Assembly (NCBI GenBank): GCA_046305255.1
Contig: JBKCCF010000094.1
Span: 1-11,160, forward strand
Reading direction: 5' to 3'
Length of the DNA: 11,160 nt
From: UBA6136 sp046305255
GTDB lineage: Bacteria > Pseudomonadota > Gammaproteobacteria > Methylococcales > Methylococcaceae
Part shown: piece by piece, positions 6,852 to 11,160 of the stretch
Layout of the letters: each line of letters opens with the position of its first letter
Numbering within the stretch: the first letter of the stretch is position 1
Program-made: the position numbers and the translations under genes
Notes under the pieces: model-generated
Databases searched by the model: none
What the model was told of the DNA's origin: nothing
Seen by the model: only the letters and a program-made list of their open reading frames with translations

Positions 6852-6880
6852 ATTGTTAAAGAAAGAAAAAAATTTCTCAA
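6852..6880 (-). promoter_or_regulatory. Candidate fae-proximal promoter
   Basis: TTGAGA (plus 6875-6880), a 17-bp T-rich spacer, and AACAAT (plus 6852-6857) resemble sigma-70 boxes at 5/6 and 4/6 matches. The predicted transcript would begin near 6845, just ahead of the Shine-Dalgarno, which is an unusually short leader. An alternative -10, AATAAT at 6889-6894, lies upstream. Low confidence. Confidence 0.3.
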
Positions 6881-6885
6881 GAATC

Positions 6886-6900
6886 GACATTATTGATGTC
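6886..6900. repeat. Inverted repeat over a candidate fae -10
   Basis: GACAT, 5-bp spacer, ATGTC. The centre overlaps AATAAT (minus strand, 6894-6889), a 5/6 match to the -10 consensus without a good -35. It could be an operator, a leader hairpin or chance. Confidence 0.35.
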
Positions 6901-6910
6901 TCCCCGAAAG

Positions 6911-6927
6911 GACGTTGCGCGAACGTC
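6911..6927. repeat. Inverted repeat upstream of fae
   Basis: Perfect 6-bp arms, GACGTT and AACGTC, around GCGCG. It lies 51 bp after the CitG-like stop and about 78 bp before the fae ATG. If AATAAT at 6889-6894 is the -10, the centre falls near -37, the place of an activator site replacing the -35. As RNA it would form a short GC-rich hairpin, but no T-run follows, so it is not a standard terminator. Confidence 0.45.
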
Positions 6928-6978
6928 TTATTGTTATGGCCTTGACTGTTGCTTTAGGCCGGAACTCTTGCAGAGCGG

Positions 6979-7839
6979 TCAGCCTTGTTTCAAAGCCAGG
7001 GCAAGCAGGCATGCCACCGTCAGGTCGGCTGTCGTGCCTGGGTTAATCCCGCGAGATTTGAACTCAGTGTCCGCATCCCACAGAAGTCTCAGGCAGCTAA
7101 GTGGCCTATCTGTACCGGAGAGAGCCTCTTCAATCCTGATCATCCTATCAGTCACGTCTCCAGACCACTTACTGCCGAATTTGCGTTCGACATGACTGTC
7201 CGGAAATCGCCTGAGCAGGCCTACAAATACCGCCACCGTCGCCCATTCCTCATCGTCCCATTGGGACAACTTCGAATGATACATCGGAATCGCGCAATGG
7301 AAAATATCATGGAAGGAAGCAGTGTATTGCCGGGCAACGCTGTCGCGGTGTGCCGCCAGTCGCATTGCCTCCAGCAAAATCACCCCCGGCGCAGCATGAA
7401 CATCCTGTTCAGGCGCCTCGCCCAGCCCGCCAGGATGGGCGAGGCGGATGGCTTGGTAAACCCATTCGGCATCCGCCAGAGTCGTAGTCTGTAGTATCCG
7501 CGTTACAGCTTGATGTAAGGATTCGCCCGGTTGCTGGTGTTGGAAGGCCAGGATCAGCGGTGCGGCCAGCAGCACGATCCCCAGATTGGTATTGCAACCC
7601 ACTACGTCGAAGGTGGCGGCAATTGCGTTGAATATCCGCTCACCCAGCGGAATGTCAGGATTGCAAAGGTGTGGCGCACTCACCTCGGCGCTCAATTCAA
7701 AGTCGTCGACGGTCATATCATGACCTTCCGAATAGATGCTCACGTTTCCAGGCTTGAACGCACGCAACTCCAGATTACAGGCCCGGAGATACGCCCAGCG
7801 CGCTATCGCCATGCGGCTATGGAGGTCGGATGTGCTCAC
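6979..7839 (-). CDS. CitG-like protein of H4MPT clusters (Orf7 type)
   Basis: A 286-residue relative of triphosphoribosyl-dephospho-CoA synthase (CitG/MdcB), the family that makes the prosthetic-group precursor of citrate and malonate lyases. Family-like blocks are FKPGNVSIYSEGHDM (28-42), GCNTNLGIVLLAAPL (81-95), GGLGEAPEQDV (137-147) and NPGTTADLT near the end (266-274). No citrate or malonate lyase genes are near, and a CitG homologue between mch and fae is a known arrangement in methylotrophs (mch-orf5-orf7-fae in Methylobacterium, as I recall). So it probably acts in cofactor synthesis or modification, perhaps on a ribose-phosphate group; the reaction is unknown. It starts at GTG 7839, which forms a 4-nt GTGA overlap with the upstream RimK-like stop. 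It is the last gene of the mptG-mch block. Confidence 0.82.
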   Translation of the reverse strand: MSTSDLHSRMAIARWAYLRACNLELRAFKPGNVSIYSEGHDMTVDDFELSAEVSAPHLCNPDIPLGERIFNAIAATFDVVGCNTNLGIVLLAAPLILAFQHQQPGESLHQAVTRILQTTTLADAEWVYQAIRLAHPGGLGEAPEQDVHAAPGVILLEAMRLAAHRDSVARQYTASFHDIFHCAIPMYHSKLSQWDDEEWATVAVFVGLLRRFPDSHVERKFGSKWSGDVTDRMIRIEEALSGTDRPLSCLRLLWDADTEFKSRGINPGTTADLTVACLLALALKQG

Positions 7840-8750
7840 GAGTTCAGCGCGGCGCGAACGGCAGCAGGAGGGCAGAGGGAGAGGAAGTCATCAGTCAGCC
7901 GGTCGGCAAGCGACAGCTCAGTAACAGCCTGCAAGCCCTTCCAGGCGGGGATGCTGTTCACTTCCAGAACGCTGTAGCGGCCCTGTGCGTCAGCGATAAT
8001 GTCGACGCCCGCGTAATTCATGTCCAGCACTCTTACGGCATCCTCTGCCAGCCGGCAGAGCCTTATGTCATCGAGTCGCACCGGCTCACAGTGTGCGCCC
8101 TGGTGAACATTGTTCAACCAGGTAATACCGCAGCGGCGCATCGCAGCGACAGTTTGACCTGCAATGACGAACACACGAAAGTCGTGGGTACGGTCGCCGG
8201 AGTCGACAAACCGTTGCAGGTAGAAAAGGCCGTTGTCAGCTGAAAGCCCGGCCAGATCCTCCCTGTTGTCATACCGCCGCAAACCGGCACCCTGGGAACC
8301 GAATAGCGGCTTTGACACCAACTTATGCCCTCGGTCGATCTCCCTTTGCGCCAGCGCATGGGCAGCAGCCGGGTCACTCAGCACCCACGTGGGGGGTGTG
8401 GCAATCCCCGCCCGCTGCAGCAGAAAGCTGGTCATGGCCTTGTCTACGGTGCGCTCAATCGCCTGACCGTCGTTGTAAACCGGTATGCCCAGTAGTTTCA
8501 GTGCGTGCAGGATATCCAGATAGAAAATCACCTGTTCAAGGCTGCCGCCCGGGACTCCCCGGACAAATACGCCCTCGGGCAGGCCCTCCTCAAAGCCCGG
8601 CAGCTGCACGAGCGACCCTTCCGCATCGGTCTTGATGCCGCAGGTCGTCAGGCTGAGAAAGCAGGCGCTGTAGCCGCGGGCGGCCAGCGATTCATGCAGC
8701 CGCCTGCCATGCCAGCCGGGATCATCGGTAAAAACGGCAATTCGGCCCAT
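7836..8750 (-). CDS. RimK/MptN-like ATP-grasp ligase (Orf5 type)
   Basis: A 304-residue ATP-grasp enzyme resembling RimK and the archaeal glutamate ligases MptN/CofF. Visible motifs are the ATP-binding KLVSKPLFGSQGAGL (143-157), FYLQRFVD (176-183), HDFRVFVIAGQTVAAMRR (189-206), NNVHQGAH (213-220), YAGVDII (246-252) and the metal-binding VLEVNSIPAWKGLQ (261-274). Such enzymes join amino acids, usually glutamate, to a carboxylate. In archaea MptN adds glutamate to H4MPT, but the bacterial pterin is reported as the dephospho form without that side chain. A role in glutamylation of methylofuran, or of another pathway intermediate, is therefore open. The ATG shares its A with the mch stop (TGATG) and the gene overlaps its CitG-like neighbour, so it is translated together with both. 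Confidence 0.85.
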   Translation of the reverse strand: MGRIAVFTDDPGWHGRRLHESLAARGYSACFLSLTTCGIKTDAEGSLVQLPGFEEGLPEGVFVRGVPGGSLEQVIFYLDILHALKLLGIPVYNDGQAIERTVDKAMTSFLLQRAGIATPPTWVLSDPAAAHALAQREIDRGHKLVSKPLFGSQGAGLRRYDNREDLAGLSADNGLFYLQRFVDSGDRTHDFRVFVIAGQTVAAMRRCGITWLNNVHQGAHCEPVRLDDIRLCRLAEDAVRVLDMNYAGVDIIADAQGRYSVLEVNSIPAWKGLQAVTELSLADRLTDDFLSLCPPAAVRAALNS

Positions 8751-9745
8751 CAGTCGTCAAAGGAGCGATCCAGCAAGGCTTCGTCGAGAGCGCCGGCGTG
8801 GAAGCTATGGCCTGATTCCACGGCGGTGACGATGACTTTTGCGGGGCTGAACAGCATGGCATCGACCTTGAAAAAGTCATAACCATAGTCCTTGAAGACT
8901 TCGGCGAAGGGTTTGCCGTAATCGCGTGAGGTTGAGCTCGGCAGTTCAGTCGCCAGCGCTTTTGCCGCCTCGTCGCTGCCCTTTACGAACAGGTGGACGG
9001 TACCGCCGAACAGGATGGCGTCGTTGGTGCGCCCCATGGCCTTCACGAAGTTGGGGTGCGGAGGCGGAACCGGGGCCGAGGCCATGCCGTCGATGATGTT
9101 ACCCAGCGGGAAATGCAGAGAATGCGCCTTATGCAGCGCTACTTCCAATACCCGGCTGACAACCTGCATACCACCGGCAAGGCTGGAGGTGGGGGTGAGA
9201 ATGACATGCACGCTGTCGGTCTCAACCTTGCAGGCACGGGCGATTTTGTCGATCACCTCGACAGGTGGCACCTTGTCCACTTCCATGACGATGACAGTCT
9301 CACCGCAAACGTCCCGATAACCGAGTTCCTCGTACAGGTCTTCAACCGGTTTCTCAACGCCATCCTTGATTTTGGTGGCCATGGCGCGGGCGGGACCCGA
9401 GCCCAGCGCGAAGAAGGCTGTCTTGCCCTCGCCATGAGACAGGCTCCAGCCCGCGTATTGACTGCCCAAACAGGAAAATACCGGGTTGGTGCTGTGAACA
9501 TTCACCATGGTCGGCCAGCGGCGAAAGGGTGAATTCTGGGTCAGGGTGACGTTACCGAGACCGCCCATGCAGACCTCGGCAATCAGCCGCCCTGCTTCCA
9601 GGCCGCCTACCGCCTGAATGCCGGCATCAATGATGGTGCAGTGATTGGGGAGCCGGTCGATCTTGAGCCGCAGCCGGTCGGCATGGGCAATCATGTACTT
9701 GACAATGGGGAGGGCGTGAGCGTTAACGCTGACGTGCGATTGCAT
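8750..9745 (-). CDS. mch: Methenyltetrahydromethanopterin cyclohydrolase Mch
   Basis: Interconverts methenyl-H4MPT and N5-formyl-H4MPT in the cytoplasmic oxidation of formaldehyde to formate. The 331-residue product has normal length and family-typical stretches: VGGLEAGRLIAEVCMGGLG (46-64), SPFRRWPTMVNVHSTNPVFSC (72-92), LGSQYAGWSL (93-102), FFALGSGPARAMA (111-123), GETVIVMEVDKVPP (148-161), PTSSLAGGMQVVSRVLEVALHK (185-206) and GRTNDAILFGGTVHL (238-252). The ATG at 9745 is preceded by GGAGA (9754-9758) at 8-nt spacing. It lies 38 nt after the OrfY-like gene and overlaps the next gene by 1 nt, so it belongs to one operon with the biosynthetic genes around it. Confidence 0.97.
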   Translation of the reverse strand: MQSHVSVNAHALPIVKYMIAHADRLRLKIDRLPNHCTIIDAGIQAVGGLEAGRLIAEVCMGGLGNVTLTQNSPFRRWPTMVNVHSTNPVFSCLGSQYAGWSLSHGEGKTAFFALGSGPARAMATKIKDGVEKPVEDLYEELGYRDVCGETVIVMEVDKVPPVEVIDKIARACKVETDSVHVILTPTSSLAGGMQVVSRVLEVALHKAHSLHFPLGNIIDGMASAPVPPPHPNFVKAMGRTNDAILFGGTVHLFVKGSDEAAKALATELPSSTSRDYGKPFAEVFKDYGYDFFKVDAMLFSPAKVIVTAVESGHSFHAGALDEALLDRSFDD

Positions 9746-9783
9746 GGATTAGGTCTCCGGGCGAGTTACTGAGAAAAGTAGGG

Positions 9784-10941
9784 TTAATTCGGATAATGGC
9801 CGCCAGCCGTCGCCCCAAGGCGCTGGATCAGTTCGTTGCTGCGCTGCTGAATCAGTTGCTCAACCGAAGCGGGCGAGGCGGCCTCGGCCGTAACCGTGCA
9901 GAGTGCGTCAGTGCGCTGGATCAGGCTGCCGGAGACGGGGCGATCAGCGCACCAGTCGGGCCAGGCAAATGCGTCGGGAATCTTGATGTCGTTCGGGGCA
10001 AAAATGACCCGCAAACCGCGCACTGGATGCTGTTTTGGCCTGGACGCCGCCAGCTGACCCTGGCATGCCCTGATGTGGGCAGCCAGCAAACCGTCCGGGT
10101 AATCGGCATCGTACAGCGCCATGGTCGCGCTCGGTCGGCAATTTAACTCCAGGACGCGACATGTCTCGTCATCCAGCATGAAATCAAGGCTATTCAATCC
10201 CTTAAGCATCAGTTGTGGAACAAGACGCGTCACATAGACCCGGAGCTGCTCGCACTGGGCCGACGACAGGGGCGCCCGATTGATCCCACCACAGAAAAGA
10301 AAGGGCTGCCCAGACCGGGGCGCCGTCCATTGGGTGTTGAAGCCAACGATCTGGGCTGAATGGCCATCAGCTAAAAAAAGGACAGACAGCGCTTCACCCA
10401 TGAGCCGTCGCTGATAGTACTCATCCGCCTCCGCAGGCGCATGGGCGCAAAAGCGTACACGCTTGCCCCCCTCGCTGCAACCCGCCTTGATCAGCCAGTT
10501 TTGTGGGTCTGCCGGCCATTGCTGGCGACGTTCCGGATAGGGAATGGCGAGTTGGTCAAGCGTAGAAAAAAACGCGTCGGGTGATCGGCAAAGCCTGAGT
10601 GTGACCGGCTGATTGCCCAGTAGCGTGCGACCCTCAGCCAGCCGTTCCAACAGATCCGGCTGGGTATCCAGGCCACTGCCATAGATCAAGGGATAATGCG
10701 CTGCCGGAGCAAGACGGTTTGCGGCAGCCAGCAGCGCTTCGCCGTCGAAACCGTAGCCCAGACCGGCTATCGGCGCAGTCGCTTCGGCGGCTGCTCGGGT
10801 ATCGGCATCGGCATAACGATCCAGCGTCACCGCTCGCGCACCCATGCGCGCTGCGGACTGCGTCAACATGCGGGCCGAACAGCTCACCAGCAACAGTTGG
10901 GCGGGGATGGCCTCTGTCCCTGACGGTGCAGACTCAGACAA
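9784..10941 (-). CDS. ATP-grasp protein of H4MPT clusters (OrfY type), function unknown
   Basis: A 385-residue ATP-grasp-fold protein related to biotin-carboxylase-type carboligases. It has a Rossmann-like start AIPAQLLLVSCSARMLTQSA (11-30) and DADT (45-48), the ATP-binding NWLIKAGCSEGGKRVRF (148-164), FLFCGGINRAPL (214-225), and the metal-binding NSLDFMLDD...VLELNCRPSATM (250-274). Relatives occur in H4MPT gene clusters next to beta-RFAP synthase and mch; mutants in such genes are, as I recall, impaired in H4MPT-dependent growth, but no reaction is proven. I chose TTG at 10941, overlapping the mptG stop by 8 nt, since it just precedes the first beta strand. Later GTG or ATG codons would cut that strand, and the upstream ATG at 11052 would overlap mptG by 119 nt. 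Confidence 0.8.
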   Translation of the reverse strand: MSESAPSGTEAIPAQLLLVSCSARMLTQSAARMGARAVTLDRYADADTRAAAEATAPIAGLGYGFDGEALLAAANRLAPAAHYPLIYGSGLDTQPDLLERLAEGRTLLGNQPVTLRLCRSPDAFFSTLDQLAIPYPERRQQWPADPQNWLIKAGCSEGGKRVRFCAHAPAEADEYYQRRLMGEALSVLFLADGHSAQIVGFNTQWTAPRSGQPFLFCGGINRAPLSSAQCEQLRVYVTRLVPQLMLKGLNSLDFMLDDETCRVLELNCRPSATMALYDADYPDGLLAAHIRACQGQLAASRPKQHPVRGLRVIFAPNDIKIPDAFAWPDWCADRPVSGSLIQRTDALCTVTAEAASPASVEQLIQQRSNELIQRLGATAGGHYPN

Positions 10942-11160
10942 TCGCCAGTCGCTCACTGCCGATATCGGCCCCGTGGTCGCGGGCGGTGCCGACGATAAAG
11001 CGCAGATGGCTTGAGCCGGCAAAATGGTCTTGCGCCTCCACGACCCAGGCATGGGCTTTGGTCGGGCTGTCCGTCAGGCAAAAACCGGTCGGCCCCCACG
11101 AGCTCTGGCCGATACCAACGGCGCCCCGCGCAGCCAGAAAATCCAGTGCCGCACTGACAG
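10934..11160 (-). CDS. mptG: Beta-ribofuranosylaminobenzene 5'-phosphate synthase, C-terminus (partial)
   Basis: The last 74 codons of a gene that runs out of the window; the first whole codon is at 11158. Beta-RFAP synthase condenses pABA with PRPP, releasing CO2 and pyrophosphate, and is the first committed step of methanopterin synthesis. The fragment contains LDFLAARGAVGIGQSSWGPT (5-24) followed by GFCLTD, the glycine/serine-rich C-terminal motif of this GHMP-kinase-fold family, and ends in GADIGSERLAIV. Its stop codon overlaps the OrfY-like start by 8 nt. The pABA-producing pabB in this window supplies its substrate. The fragment is short but the motif and neighbours agree. Confidence 0.85.
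   Translation of the reverse strand, partial: VSAALDFLAARGAVGIGQSSWGPTGFCLTDSPTKAHAWVVEAQDHFAGSSHLRFIVGTARDHGADIGSERLAIV

Noticed and set aside
6834..6890. N-terminal extension of Fae by 19 residues
   Set aside because: The extension is not part of the family, is encoded by the T-rich leader, and the downstream ATG has an excellent Shine-Dalgarno.
6911..6927. Inverted repeat as a rho-independent terminator after the CitG-like gene
   Set aside because: The stem is only 6 bp and no T-run follows; a regulatory site is at least as likely.
10942..11052. N-terminal extension of the OrfY-like gene to an ATG at 11052
   Set aside because: It would overlap mptG by 119 nt and the added residues look like shifted-frame mptG sequence.
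1..11160. Mobile elements, CRISPR arrays, tRNA or rRNA genes, defence systems
   Set aside because: I saw no transposase, integrase, regularly spaced repeats, clover-leaf sequence or toxin/nuclease-like proteins; nearly all the DNA is explained by tightly packed metabolic genes.

Overview
The window carries a tetrahydromethanopterin (H4MPT)/methylofuran C1-transfer gene island from a methylotrophic bacterium. The evidence is Fae (formaldehyde-activating enzyme), Mch (methenyl-H4MPT cyclohydrolase), the C-terminus of beta-RFAP synthase, and a set of accessory families that occur almost only in H4MPT-using archaea and methylotrophic bacteria. DsbB, MoaD/MoaE and PabB are of ordinary proteobacterial type. 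The gene neighbourhood and moderately high GC suggest a proteobacterial methanotroph or methylotroph, perhaps gammaproteobacterial. The sequence alone does not fix genus or order.

Layout, read in the direction of transcription (almost everything is on the minus strand, from high to low coordinates). Block 1 (11160 to 6979): end of beta-RFAP synthase (mptG), an OrfY-type ATP-grasp protein, mch, a RimK/MptN-like ATP-grasp ligase, and a CitG-like protein, mostly with touching or overlapping ends. Block 2 (6833 to 6321): fae, behind a 145-bp leader with two inverted repeats and a strong Shine-Dalgarno. A hairpin terminator at 6271-6308 separates fae from the single plus-strand gene, a HisA paralogue (5535-6236). 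Block 3 (5523 to 751): an MfnD-like ATP-grasp ligase, an MfnF-like protein, pabB, an MfnE-like kinase, moaD and moaE. This block diverges from the HisA paralogue with only 11 bp between start codons. Block 4 (524 to 3): dsbB, after a gap of about 225 bp.

How the genes work together: PabB makes the precursor of p-aminobenzoate, the substrate of beta-RFAP synthase in H4MPT synthesis. MfnD-, MfnE- and MfnF-like proteins match three steps of the archaeal methanofuran pathway and probably build methylofuran. Fae and Mch use the finished pterin to oxidise formaldehyde. The HisA paralogue, CitG-like, RimK-like and OrfY-like proteins are conserved companions of unproven function and are the most likely source of new biochemistry here. 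MoaD/MoaE (molybdopterin synthase) sit at the end of the mfn/pab operon. No mobile elements, CRISPR arrays, tRNA or rRNA genes were seen.
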